A stretch of DNA of 64,000 bases, from the NCBI GenBank assembly GCA_025506515.1, contig CM046444.1, positions 78,012,589-78,076,588 of the forward strand, written 5' to 3'. A program made the translations under genes and the position numbers. The notes beneath the pieces were generated by a model. The model was not told where the DNA came from. It made no database searches and worked only from the letters and a program-made list of their open reading frames with translations. The stretch's first letter is position 1; each line of letters opens with the position of its first letter. Positions 31,449 to 42,258 of the stretch are shown here, piece by piece. The stretch comes from Flaveria trinervia. Its lineage: Eukaryota > Streptophyta > Magnoliopsida > Asterales > Asteraceae.

Positions 31449-32345
31449 ATAAGAAAGTCTGGGAAAGACATCTTGCTTGTAGAATTCTATGTTGATGACA
31501 TCATATTTGGTTCCTGAAATGATCAAATGTGCAAATAAAGAAGGGTTCTTAATCAATCAATCTAAATATGTCACTGACATTTTAGATAGATTTGATATGA
31601 AAGATTATAGTCAGCTAAGACTCCCATACCTAGAAATCACAATCTTTGTCTTGAATCTAAGGGGGAGGATACTGATAAGCATTAGTATAGTGAAATCATT
31701 GGATATCTGATGTATCTCACATCAAGTAGACCTGATATCATGTTTGCAACATGTATTTGTGCAAGATATCAGGCTGCTCCAAAGGTGTCTCACCTAGTTG
31801 TTGCCAAGAGAATCCTTAGATACCTCAAAGGAGCACCTAAGCTGGGTCTCTAGCGTCCATGGAACACCAATTTCAATCTCTATGGCTACACTGATAGTGA
31901 CTATGGTGGCTGCATCATTAATAAGAAATCAACATTAGGAGGATGCCAATTTCTTGGTGGAAGGATCATCTCATGGAAATGTAAGAAGCAATCCTGTGTC
32001 TCAACATCTGCTGCTGAAGCTGAATACATTGCTCCTGCTAGTTGCTGTGCTCAGCTACTATGGATTCAAAACTAGATGATAGACAATGGATTCAACTTCA
32101 TGAGTAATCCTATCCATATTGACAATAAGAGTTCTATCTCCATTACAGAAAATCCAGTCAAGCACTTCAAAACAAAGCACAATGACATCAAGTATCATTT
32201 CATTAGAGAAATTCATGAGAAGAATCTGATTAAACTAGTCAAAGTTGATTCAAATGAACAATATGTTGATTTGTTCACCAAAGCATTTGATGAACAAAGA
32301 TTCAAGTATCTTATTACAGCTATTGGGATGATAAACATTGATTAG
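31449..32345 (+). pseudogene. E3 RT C-terminal half and RNase H
   Basis: It continues E3 RT after E4: KSGKDILLVEFYVDDIIFGS holds the YVDD catalytic pair, directly followed by a stop. QSKYVTDILDRFDMKDYSQ, MYLTSSRPDIMFATCICARY and RILRYLKGAPKLGL follow. RNase H has YTDSDYGGCIINKKS, AAEAEYIAPASCCAQLLWI, HIDNKSSISITENPVKH (HIDN replaces CDN) and FIREIHEKNLIKL, and ends at MINID at 32345. There are stops after FGS, LGL and LLWIQN, and a frame break in the thumb. Confidence 0.88.
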
Positions 32346-32781
32346 TCTACCTCATTTGAAAACCTTTTAAAAATGTGTCTTGTCTTTGTCAATACAATCT
32401 AAGCCCTTTTACAAAGGTTTTTCTTCAAAATTTCACTAAGTGTAAATTCTTCCGAATAGAAATTAACCCTCGGAAGATGTCATTATATCTTCCAAAGGAA
32501 AATTCATCCTAGGGAAATGTTATCTTCCAAATAGTTTTTAGTCTCAGAAGAAGAATATGATAACATATCAATTCTACTTCTGAAACTTTATAAATTCTTC
32601 CATTTGGGAGACCTTCTTACTCTCAGAAATAAATTGGATAAATTACCTTCGGAAGTAAGATTGGCTTTGGAAGAAGATTACCTTCGGAAAGATTTATACT
32701 TAGAAGAAAACTTTACTGTGTAATGAAAATCTTTTGGGCCCACACTGAAAAAGGTAAAGATTTAGTTAATGACGTCGGAAT
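32346..32781 (+). repeat. E3 spacer before ORF3, CTTC(C/G)GAAG motifs
   Basis: Non-coding spacer between RNase H and ORF3. It carries repeated TTCCGAA/CTTCGGAAG motifs (for example CTTCGGAAG at 32647-32655). It is interrupted by E6 and resumes at 35024-35217. Confidence 0.75.
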
Positions 32782-33001
32782 ATTTTTGTTGGACCATATA
32801 TAGTCATATATAGTGTGTCCGTCACTTGACGAATAGTCTAGGCTTAATGTAATACACCTGATATGTTGTAAACACATGAAACTGGGTCATTCGCAGGAGT
32901 ATATGCGAATAAGACTTAGTCGTACGACTGAGCCATGCTAATGGACTAGTCGTGCGACTGAGATGTGATTGGGACATTCATAAGACTAAACCATAAGTAT
33001 G

Positions 33002-33110
33002 GTCCAGTCATACGATTGAACCATACGCATTGTCCAGTCGTACGATTGAACCATACGCATGGTCCAGTCGTACGATTGAACCATATGCATGGTCCAATCA
33101 CACGAATGGG
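33002..33110 (+). repeat. 30-bp tandem repeat in E6 U3
   Basis: Three full units and a partial fourth, starting near 33002, 33032, 33062 and 33092, of the type GTCCAGTCGTACGATTGAAC followed by CATACGCATG. The 3' LTR has fewer units. Confidence 0.88.
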
Positions 33111-33139
33111 CCCAGTCACATCTAATATGGGCCGAGGCC

Positions 33140-33147
33140 TATATATA
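33140..33147 (+). promoter_or_regulatory. TATA box of E6 5' LTR
   Basis: TATATATA lies 30-40 bp after the repeat array and about 255 bp before the LTR end. Confidence 0.6.
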
Positions 33148-33405
33148 CCAGTTTCAATATGTAGAGAGATTAAGGTTTTTGAGAGGAGTCTGCCCGAGGG
33201 CCTCGGATGAGAGGGGAGATCATGCTCGATCTCCCCTTGCCAAGAGTCTTGATTCTTATGTTGTAACAAGCTTCTAATCGTTAGGTTTTATCAATGAAAC
33301 TATTAAATTATAGTTTGTGTTATTGATTGTCTCTTGGTTTTTGCTGTTGTTTATCCTTCCGTCAAGAACATGCTCGGATGTCTACCGATCCAACGCCTTC
33401 ACAAT

Positions 33406-33417
33406 TGGTATCAGAGC
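33406..33417 (+). other. E6 primer-binding site
   Basis: TGGTATCAGAGC, a perfect initiator tRNA-Met primer site, two bases after the LTR. Confidence 0.95.
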
Positions 33418-34583
33418 TGGTTACTACTAGAATGATCTAACAATCATTCTAGCAACCCGAGCACTTGATTTCTAGATCTATTTCAGGTTCTTTGACATTA
33501 AACCCACTTTGTGTTCTTCGTGTTTTGCTCAGATCTTGTTACGTGTGTTATTTCTATGTTAAAATCGAACTCGAAACCATGTTCTAATCACCCTTTTGAA
33601 TCTAATGATGTCTATTCTGTTTTGGTTCATGTAAAATTTGTTAGATTAGGGTTGTGCGTAGCCCTGGCGGCTGCAGATCTGAAAATCTAGGTGTAGACCC
33701 GTTCATGCGACTGGGCCATGCGAATGAATGGACCATTCGTATGACTGGACCAGTCATATGTTCAGTCGTGCGATTGGACCAGTCGTATGTTCAATCGCAC
33801 GAATGAGCCATCCGCATTAACTCATCTACATTTGTTCCAGACCAAAAAAAAGAGTCTGGAACTGCCTCTTGCATAGATTTGAGGATGAGCAAAGCATATT
33901 CACCTTGAGGTTCTTTTGTCAAATAAGTTCAATGTATACCCCATTATTTGTCGGACTTCAAGAATAGGTGAATGTAGTTGGAACACGAAAGAGAGAAGAG
34001 AAGATGTCAGCAGTCGGTGCTGATTTTGTGGGGTGGTCAGGAGCATCTGACTACGTATGGGCCAATCAAGTTTTATTTATCCGCATAGAGAGGATTCTCA
34101 TTCTTAGGGGGAATCCATGTTTAGAGAAATTGAAGATGCAATCAGAAAGTGATGATGTGAGCTGGTTTCTGATGTTGAATCTGAATGCATGCTGATTTGG
34201 TTGAGATTGCCAGTTGTGGATTAGAACCCTCTACATTTTGCCCAATACACCGTATGGAGACGCCAGAAGAGCACAATGTCTATATATTGGGATATGCTAA
34301 ATTTGAGGGGGAATTTCTGCAGGTGTTAATGTTAATCAAGTTTGCCTGTGTGAAGATTGAAGCAATGGAAAACTGTTCATGTCATTATCTGGAATCTTGC
34401 TGCTATGATGGTGTTCTGCAAAGTAAACGAAAACTATTGTGCCTAAATTCATTTTCAGGGATACTGTAGCAACCTGACGGATCGGCAACGTTGGCTAATG
34501 TGGTGTTTTGTTTGATTCTATTGGAAACCAGAGCAAAGACTGAAGATTGTAAGAGGTGTTATCTACTATTCACAAGCAACGTC
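33418..34583 (+). other. E6 internal region, no recognised gene
   Basis: It has no similarity to gag or pol that I can read. Two short open frames (33968-34195 and 34185-34469) give proteins I do not recognise. They overlap and have no clear start context, so I do not call them genes. A captured host fragment is possible. At 33690-33825 there is a second cluster of the same CAGTCGTACGA motif that fills the LTR U3. Confidence 0.6.
33690..33825 (+). repeat. U3-type motif cluster inside E6 leader
   Basis: Repeated CATGCGACTGGGCCATGCGA and CAGTCGTATGTTCAATCGCA variants lie just downstream of the primer site, outside the LTR. Confidence 0.75.
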
Positions 34584-34595
34584 CAATGGGGAATT
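34584..34595 (+). other. E6 polypurine tract
   Basis: CAATGGGGAATT precedes the 3' LTR start TGTTGGAGC. Confidence 0.8.
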
Positions 34596-35018
34596 TGTTG
34601 GAGCACATAAGTCATATATAGTGTGTCCGTCGCTTGACTGAACCATAAGTATGGTCCAGTCGTACGATTGAACCATACGCATGGTCCAGTCGCACGAATG
34701 GGCCCAGTCGCACGAATGGGCCCAGTCGAATCTAATATGGGCGAGGCATATCTATAGCAGTTTCAACGAGTAGAGAGATTAAGGTTTTTGAGAGGAATTT
34801 TCCTGGGGGCTAGCGCTGCCGGATGAGAGGGGAGATCATGCTCGATCTCCCCTTGCCAAGAGTCTTGATTCTTATATTATAAGAGCTTGTAATTGTTAGT
34901 TTTATCAATGAAACCATTAAATTATAGTTCGCGTTATTGATTGTCTCTTGGTTTCTGCTGTTGTTTATCCTTCCGTCAAGAACACGCTCGGATGTATATC
35001 GATCCAGCGGCCTTCACA
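34596..35018 (+). repeat. E6 3' LTR, internally deleted
   Basis: 423 bp. It matches the ends of the 5' LTR but jumps from the CGCTTGAC position to the AACCATAAG position, removing about 170 bp of U3. It ends CCTTCACA before ATTTT. Confidence 0.9.
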
Positions 35019-35023
35019 ATTTT

Positions 35024-35217
35024 AAATGGATTTAATCTTACCGCCATTGTCACATCATACCCCAAACTGTCATTTCACTTTATCCATCCGCCAGTTTCAC
35101 CCATTTAATAATTCAGACTCACTCCCCTAATCTTTTTACCAATTTCACTACCCAAAGTTGCCTTCATCTTCAATTTACCCAAATTCAAACTCATTTCCTC
35201 TATAACTTTCTCACAAA
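35024..35217 (+). other. E3 spacer, continued after E6
   Basis: The remainder of the E3 non-coding spacer, C- and T-rich, up to the ORF3 start. No motif recognised. Confidence 0.6.
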
Positions 35218-37390
35218 ATAGCACGAAACCCTCAACATAACCAAGTCACACTCCTTGACTCTTCCAAGGATGTTGACTTCTCTAAAATCATCTCCTTCCT
35301 TACCCAATCCACCACCTACACTGCCCTAATTGTTAAGCCCACCTTTTACTCGAACCAAATGGCAAAATTTTGGTAAAACGGTCCGATTGTAATCCTAAAT
35401 GGAGTTAGGGTTATTAGGTCAAGCATTTATGGTCAGGAATTGGTCATACCTAAACAAATCATCCAGGAGCATCTGGAGCTTCATGATGAGGGATCTCTTA
35501 TAGAGTTCTCTAAAGAAGACCTGGATGACATGTATACCCAAATGGGATATGGTGGTGATGTGAGTAGGTCAACTGTGTACAAGTTCAACTTCTCTTACAG
35601 CTGGAATTTCCTGCTTCACATAGTCTTTCACTGCCTGTCAAACAAGTTTGGGGGATGGGATCAAATCCCTTATGAACTAGGATGCCTAGTTCATGGGTTG
35701 GTAAAAGGCATCTAATTCAAGTACTCAGGTTTATGCTGACCAATCTAATAGGGAACCTTCAAAGGGAAGCATTTTACGTGTATCCCCGGTTCATTCAACA
35801 CATAATCAATTATGAGATGGACCAGAGTAAGCTCGTCAATGCAGCTGCTCTACCTATCCTCACATGAGGCCAACCATCTTCAAGGTGCTGAAGAGGATGT
35901 CCACCAACAATACTAGAAGACACACTGAGCTTCTTCCAGGTATGATTGAACACATAGCTCCTAGTGACATACCTGTTAATCCCACAGGTGATGAACCAAC
36001 ACCAACAATAACCCTCATAATGCCAAATCTACCTTCCTACGCCATCAAAATTACATATCAGAGACGATCCAAACAAACCCTTATTCAATCTCCTCTAATT
36101 CAACAAGTCCCCCATGTTCAATCCAAAAAGCCTAGAGTGAAAAATAGGCTCCAACTCAGTTTGAGGTCTTACCTTCCTTTATATTTGACCTGAATATAGG
36201 CATTGAGTCTCCTCAGTCTCAATCCCATGAGTCCAAAACTCAAGCTGAAAGCCCTCAGGATGAGTCTCTATACTCTCCTGAGCAGCTAAAAACGGACAAC
36301 CTTGTCATAGGCTCAATGACATTAGACATTGATCAAGGTCCTAGGTCAATAGGCATAACATCTTATCCTTTACTGACCTTTTAATAGGAACTGATAAGGA
36401 AATATTGTCCCTTCAAGGCAATGAAGTTAATCCACAACACCTCTCTATAAACTGAGCCTAGAGAGATCTTTGATTTCTAGCCCCTATCAGCAAGCCCAAA
36501 CTAAGGTGAGTCCCACTGGTGTGGAGGGGACTCATGTAGATTGATTTGCCATTACTGAAGGTGCCTCATTGGACCCTAGGACAATGGTAACATCTTTGTG
36601 ATAGAATCTACAGCAATCGTGCCTTTTGATGACTCTAAAAGAGACATCACTAGACAAGGGAAACCAGGGCACCAAGAAACAGCATCTGGTGCTGAGGATA
36701 AACATACTAGGTATGTTACCTCATCTCCCCATGATTCTTCCAAAGAAGATAAGGGAAGTATGCAACTCATTATCAGAGACCTACTATCTAAAGTCTCAAA
36801 TTTTGAACTTACGATTAATACTTTAAAGGATAAGTCTGCCATGTAATAGGTTGAGATTGAAATTCTCAAGGCTCAACTAGCTGAGAAATAGATTGAGAGA
36901 TCTGTTAGGCACGTACTGGTTCAAGTCTCTTTGACTTCTTCCTTTAACTCATCAAGCTCTTAGGATGATGCTACCAAAAAAGGGGAGAATGTTTAAAGAC
37001 AAGCACATGTGGAGCCATTAAGCTTAGCTCTCTCTATATTGTATTCTAGATATCCTACTTAGCAATCAACTATTTTCCCAAAGGCTCCTCCAATCATCCT
37101 TCAAATGGACTCAAGGATGCTCAAAGATGTAAGCAGGTTCTTAACCAACTTCCTGATAGGATCTTCTATTGAACAACCAAGTCCAGATGTTGCTGTGGCA
37201 TACTTTGGGGCTAAAGAGCTTAAAAGGTTGAATGCACCATCTACCACTATCAAGGAAGTTGGTTAACCTATGGTCCACATTAAACCCAAGATTGATTTCG
37301 AAGGGGATATGGGGACTGATGGCCTAACAACCAATCTTCCAAAGCTGAGATTCAAGCTGCGGAAGGGGTATACAAGACCATTTAGAGGGG
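35218..37390 (+). pseudogene. E3 ORF3, start codon lost, 3' end cut by E9
   Basis: Function unknown, homologous to ORF3 of E5 and E8. The start codon position reads ATA (35218-35220) followed by ARNPQHNQVTLLDSSKD, which parallels the intact starts of E5 and E8. QMAKFW then gives the FW motif (with a stop directly after). PKQIIQEHLELHDEGSL and FYVYPRFIQHIINYEMDQSK (YPRF motif, about 35778) follow. After a Pro/Ser/Gln linker come SSPHDSSKEDKGS, a coiled-coil-like stretch to 36843 and the ATKKGE motif at about 36968. Later blocks (FLIGSSIEQPSPDVAVAYFG, then FRLRKGY-like text) end near 37390 in foreign DNA, the E9 LTR. At least six stops or frameshifts occur. Confidence 0.65.
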
Positions 37391-38110
37391 TTGGTTACTT
37401 ACAACACAAACACACAATGAGGAGATTTGTTTTAGAACACTTAACAGATCAAATAAGGAATTGGTATCATATAAGAATGATACTTAGAGCACAAGGAAGA
37501 TAAGAGATAGAACTAAGAATAACACAAGACAAGTATATGGTTTTCAAGAATGTTGTATATTGCTCACAAGTTCTTTTACAAGTGTAAAAAGCATAAAGAA
37601 AAGTTACAAGGACCTAAGATACTTTATACTACATCCTATGGCTGGTCGTACTTAGAAGGCCAGCTTGATACATTTGAACTAGACAACAAAATCAAATGTA
37701 AAGTCAAAAGGCAGATTGCCTTTTGACTACTGACTATGACATGCCATAGATCACTTCCTAACATGTTACAAAAAGGATAAAAGTAGATAAAGTAGAAAAT
37801 AAATACTCAAGATCTCAATGTACAGTTTACCAAAAGCATGGACCATTTCACCAACTCATGTAAGTTGCTGACCAGACAGAGTTGCAACAGAAAGTGGTTA
37901 AGCTTTATGGTAAAGTACATCAGATAAAGCATGTATTCAAAAGTCCTCAGAAGATAATCTATCTTCACTTCTTGGCTTCGGAAGACTTTATCTTTGAAGC
38001 TTTAGAAGACTTCACTTTGGCTTCGAAAGATGTTGGTCTTGGCTTGAAAGATTTTATTCTTAGAATATTTCTAGTGCATGGTGTACAACATCCAAAGCAT
38101 TTCTACTTCT
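37391..38110 (-). repeat. Probable E9 3' LTR (ends approximate)
   Basis: Non-coding sequence between the cut end of E3 ORF3 and the 3' end of E9 ORF3. It contains TATA-like text and a CTTCGGAAG motif (37976-37984). A partner LTR is not in the window, so the borders are uncertain. The left edge is placed where E3 coding text stops. Open frames 37270-37503 (right half) and 37882-38118 read through it. Confidence 0.45.
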
Positions 38111-38149
38111 ATACTTAAGTGCATACATGCAGGAAAGACTTTGAATGTT

Positions 38150-40719
38150 TTAGGTGCATCAGCTTTACATAAAACCTTACAAACTTCCCTAGGCTAATGC
38201 TACCAAAACATTAGAATACTTTACATGTTGACAACCCTCATTATGATGTTGACCATACCTTTCTACATCAGATGGTCAGGATCACTCGGACTCTTATAGT
38301 ATCTTCTCATATCAAAGAGATCATGTAGAGGTAGATTAAACATGTCTTGCCATGTGTAGACATCCTCAATACCTTGATCTTTGATTACATACCATCTTTC
38401 TAGATTATTGGAGCATTTGGACAAGATGGGTCTTCATGATGCAAGAGGAGCTACTTAAATAGGAGTTCTTTGAGGTTCTTCTTAATGCACTTGCTCAGGA
38501 TGTTTTGACTCATCCTAAGGTCTGGAGGTGGATGACCCTATCTTCTTCTTCTTTGACTTAGCTTACAGGCCATCCTTTTCCTCCTCTTTGAACTCTTCAA
38601 CTGAGAAGACCAGCCTACAACACCTTGTTGTTTTGTTTTGTCTTTCTCAGTTGGGTCTATCTCCCTCACAAGTTTAGAAGGAGAGGGAGTTTGACCCAGT
38701 TGTGGATCAGAAGATGAAGCTTACCGAGACTCAGCAAGAGGTCCAGGTTGTGTTGTCTCAAAAGATTCAACCTTAACATCCACTTCTTGAGGGGCTTGAC
38801 TTGGTGGGGAGTGTAAATCAATGAGCTTTCCTCTTTTAATCTTCTACTTGATCACCCTAATGTACTCATCCATGGGGGATAGAGACATAGGGCCAAGTCT
38901 CCGTCCAAAGAATCCATACAACTTCAAAAAGCTCATCATCCTCTGTCTATCAGCAGACTTAGATGATGGCTCTTGCTTTGGGTACTTCTTCCCTCATTTT
39001 CTTCTTTTTAGCCTTTTTATCTTTGAGTACTGGAAGTTCAAGTTGTTTGAGGTACTCAAACTCAATATATTCAAAAGGAAGAAGTGCAGCTGCCTATTAG
39101 ATACCTATGGAACTCAGGTAATTGATCATGGTTTGCCTATCAGTTTCTTTGTCTACCTTCGATTCTTGTGGTGCCACAGTCTCTTGTAGAAGGCTTTCTT
39201 GAGGTGGTGAGAGAGTAGGAACATGTTTTAGTGTCTTTTTAGTCTCTTTTCTTCTTTGATTTGAAGAGCAACCTTGCATCCTTTGCTTCCTTTCTCTCTC
39301 TTAACTTTTCCATGTGTGCCAGTTCATTTAATTCATCTAAAAGGAGGGAGATTATTTGATAAAGATCATAGTTCCTTGTTTGTAAATAAGAAATCTTTAC
39401 TGCCCTTAACTCATCATTTTAAGTAGCAGGTCTGGGGGCAGCCTTGATTGCAGCTTGCATGAAGCCTAAAGACCAAATGGAACTATCTCCCCTTAGCTTC
39501 CTATTCCTCTCTCTTTTCTCCTCCTCAATCTCATCAAGAGTTATTTTCGGTTTCCCTTTGTCACTCACAAACCTGTGTGACTCAGGGTGGAGAGAGCTTT
39601 GGCTCTCATTGCTTAGAGTAGCATCCATGCTCAAGCTAGAGAGTGGCTGTGATACACCTTCACCAGCTAGTTTTTCACTGAAGGAATGAACTTTTGAAGT
39701 AGTTGTAGGTGTGATAGGGCTCTCAAGCTCTATCACTAGGCCTTCAGTCAAGGTTTTCCTTTTGAAGCCAATCTCAGGGTCTGCCTCAACATCCAACTGA
39801 CCAATGACATTACCTGATTGCCTTTGTCTTCTTTTTTGGCTGAATACTTCAGTAATCCTATCTTGAATCCTTTGGCCAGCATGCCAGCATGCGTAGATTG
39901 GCTTGGACTGACAAGTGACATGTTGATCAGTTCAAGATCTTCATATTAGTTCAAGGTCTAAAAGTTGAAGATTTGAACTCTTTGAAGTATGAGAGCTCTT
40001 TTATCAGCATCATATCTCCACCCAATTATATAGTTTGAAGTTCCTTGGGGTGGGAATGACATAGCCCTTGGAATACCTTCCTCAAATAGACTTTGAATAA
40101 GACAGTCTAGCGAGTCCACATTAATGTGAACAACTGCAAGTGAGGATGATGAGTCCTTAATGTCCATACTCTATATAGAACTCCCAGGTTCTGTGATTGT
40201 TATGACTTTTCGCGCCTTTTTGGTAGCATCACCCACTTGTATAGGTGAGCTAAGAGTCAGGTCAATCACATCCATAGCTTCTTGTGTTCCTAGATGATCT
40301 CTCCTCAAAGGTCTCCCAGCTAGTTTTTCCTTAAGATAAGATATCAGAATGTGCTGATCACTGACCATATTATGTAAGGTAGTCACCTAAGATTCCAAGT
40401 GACTAACCTTAGAGACTAGGTAGGTGCATGTTTGTGACAGTTTCTGCACCTTCAGTCTCAAGTTTCCCTCATCTTCATCAGAAGAATCATTGGGGGATGA
40501 GAAAAATAGACCAACGTCTTCTCTCTTACCACCAGCATCAGGTTCTTGGCTGATGGTTTTCCTCTGCTCACTGATAGCTTCAAGATAAGTGTCAATAGGT
40601 TGAGTTGCCATGGTTGAGGTCTGAATAATGTAATCACTTGTAGAAGTGAGAGCCTCTTCTATATGGACCTCTTGAACAGGTTTAGGGAGATCCACCAAAG
40701 TACAGGGTGGATGATGTGG
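38150..40719 (-). pseudogene. E9 ORF3, middle and C-terminal part
   Basis: It continues the ORF3 of 60925-61699 across E8. Blocks from right to left: SDYIIQTSTMATQPIDTYLE, then VGLFFSSPNDSSDEDEGNLR with a heptad-like helix (KVQKLSQTCTYLVSKVSHLE). GDATKKARKVITIT (basic ATKK motif, about 40220) and HINVDSLDCLIQSLFEEGIP follow, then NYIIGWRYDADKRALILQRV, resembling the II.W segment of E1 and E8. A long Ser/Glu-rich part (39419-39796) comes next, and then the C-terminal module near 38270-38420 with YVIKDQGIEDVYTWQDMFNL, which parallels VFDP...DVYTLYKW in E1. Stops and frameshifts separate all blocks. Role unknown. Confidence 0.6.
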
Positions 40720-40724
40720 GCTAG

Positions 40725-41239
40725 TGTTGGTCCATTTGATCGTATTACAGTGCCAATCAGATGAAGAATTGTTCAATATCAAACATATAAACCATACACG
40801 ATGAACATAGAAGATTGAATACAATAAGAACTTATTCAAAATAAGACAATGAACATCAAAACAATCAATAACATCAAGCATAATGATATTTCTGAGTAAT
40901 AACTGCTTTAAAAAGGTAACTTGCAACAATGATTCACAATTAGGGTTTTGCAAGCTCACCCAACAATGAAAAAGATCAAATCTATATATAGCAGTCTTAG
41001 TATCGCCGACAGTTTCGCTTCCAGCGAAACTGTATTGCCGAAACTATAGTTTCACCCGGCAGAAACAGTAGTTTCGCCGAGCAAACTACTCAGCGGACTA
41101 TGAGCGAAACTATACAGTTTTGCTGCACTGCAAAACAACATAAAACTAAATACATACAAAAGGAAACTAACAAAAGACCTATTACAAAGAAAAGTAAACA
41201 ATCTAAACTAAGGTGAGTCCAACCTATACATGATCTTCA
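40725..41239 (-). repeat. E8 3' LTR
   Basis: Plus strand TGTTGGTCC...GATCTTCA. It contains AAACTATAGTTT at 41041-41052 and several CAGTTTCGC half sites. TATA text (CTATATATAG) is at 40982-40991. Confidence 0.92.
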
Positions 41240-41253
41240 GTAGTCCCCCTAGG
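41240..41253 (-). other. E8 polypurine tract
   Basis: Minus strand CCTAGGGGGACTAC, directly before the LTR start TGAAGATCATG. E7 is inserted only a few bases upstream of it. Confidence 0.8.
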
Positions 41254-41260
41254 TTGGAAC

Positions 41261-42029
41261 TGTTGGACCAAAAGAACCAATGAGCCTGATCAGAAAAACC
41301 TCTAAGTCCCACAGACTTACAACTGCTGAAGAAGATCTCAACAGCTGAAGACATCAGCTGATTACAAGGTTTGAAGACAAAGTCTGAAGACAAGATCTGA
41401 AGACTTCTACTGAAGACAAAGTCTGAAAGCAAAGTACTGAAGACAGTCTGAAAGTAAAGTACTGAAGACAAAGTCTGAAAGTAAAGTACTGAAGACAAAG
41501 TCTGAAAGTAAAGTTCTGAAGCTATCAACCGAAGACAAAGTCTATAAGTAAAAGTTTGAAGAACAAAGACTAAAGACCAAAGTGATGAGTAGTTGTCACA
41601 ACAACTGAAGTTATTAACTTCAGTAGATGATTTCCTTTCAGTACTTGTAATTTACTTTTCAGTAGTTATAGTTTCAGTAGTTGTAGTTCAGTAGTTTTAT
41701 ATTTTTGTACTTAGCATTCTCTGAGATGTAATCAGTAGTTGAGAACATTCTCAGTAGTTTGCATAGTTTCAGTAGTTTGAATAATTCTGTTAGATGTCAC
41801 TATCTAGTGACATCATCAGACGTCACATTTCCTATATAAGGAATGTTGACCTAGTTGTAATGTGTGACATTGAGCCACCACAAAAGCATATGAATGAAAT
41901 ATTTCTTTTGCAGAATTCTCTCTTTCTATAACTGTTTACTGTTACATTGAATATCAATTGTTTAATTCATCGTTCGAATTCCGCTGCAATATTCTCTAAT
42001 TAATCAAACTTAGATCACTGATCCTAACA
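41261..42029 (+). repeat. E7 5' LTR
   Basis: Starts TGTTGGACCAAAAG and ends GATCCTAACA. U3 is made of repeated CTGAAGACAAAGTCTGAAAG units and CAGTAGTT motifs. Confidence 0.93.
41832..41840 (+). promoter_or_regulatory. TATA box of E7 5' LTR
   Basis: CTATATAAG inside the near-palindrome TTCCTATATAAGGAA. It sits at the same place as in the E5 LTR. Confidence 0.6.
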
Positions 42030-42031
42030 AA

Positions 42032-42043
42032 TGGTATCAGAGC
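42032..42043 (+). other. E7 primer-binding site
   Basis: TGGTATCAGAGC, perfect initiator tRNA-Met site, two bases after the LTR. Confidence 0.95.
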
Positions 42044-42258
42044 AAGTTAATCATTGATCGATCTAACAATTGATCATTGAAACTGCTATTTCGATATCTA
42101 AGTTTGATTGAATTAGCATATTTGCAAGAATTGGTTATAGATCATTGAATTTCTGCTGCTTTCGGTTATTTGCTTTGAGTTTTCTCTTGGTTCATATTGG
42201 TTTGTTGTGTTTTGTTCTAAATCAGTTAAAACTTAATTGAATTTGGTTGAATCTGAGA

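Larger units (their letters stand above)
32787..33403 (+). repeat. E6 5' LTR
   Basis: It begins TGTTGGACC and ends CCTTCACA. U3 carries the palindrome AGTCGTACGACT (32918-32929) and a tandem 30-bp repeat. The 3' LTR lacks about 170 bp of this U3. Confidence 0.92.
32787..35018 (+). mobile_element. E6: short non-autonomous LTR retrotransposon
   Basis: This 2,232-bp element is flanked by ATTTT (32782-32786 and 35019-35023). It has LTRs of 617 and 423 bp, a perfect primer site, a 1.2-kb internal region and a polypurine tract. No gag, pol or ORF3 text is present, so it would need enzymes from another element. Its U3 motif is shared with E1, which suggests an E1-like helper. It inserted in the E3 spacer. 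Confidence 0.92.
6585..37390 (+). mobile_element. E3: decayed Sirevirus-like host element, in four pieces
   Basis: E3 coding order runs left to right as pre-integrase (6594-6901), integrase (9192-10360), RT start (to 11598), RT end plus RNase H (31449-32345), spacer (32346-32786 and 35024-35217) and ORF3 (35218-37390). The gaps are the solo LTR, E4 and E6, each with perfect target-site duplications. Across the solo LTR and E4 the E3 frame joins exactly when the insert and one duplication are removed. Neither E3 LTR was found. The right end is cut by the E9 LTR inside ORF3. Confidence 0.85.

Noticed and set aside
33968..34469. Two possible host gene exons inside E6
   Set aside because: Frames overlap, are short, have no recognisable domain and no splice-site pattern I could support. 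Kept only as unidentified cargo.
36966..36990. Polypurine tract AAAAAAGGGGAGAA and LTR start TGTTTAAAG for E3
   Set aside because: The same position in E7, E5 and E9 is coding (ATKKGE or ATKKAR motif of ORF3), and ORF3 text continues after it.
38821..39189. Hydrophobic 122-codon plus-strand frame resembling a membrane protein
   Set aside because: It is the antisense of the Lys/Glu-rich E9 ORF3; antisense of such codons gives Phe/Leu-rich text.
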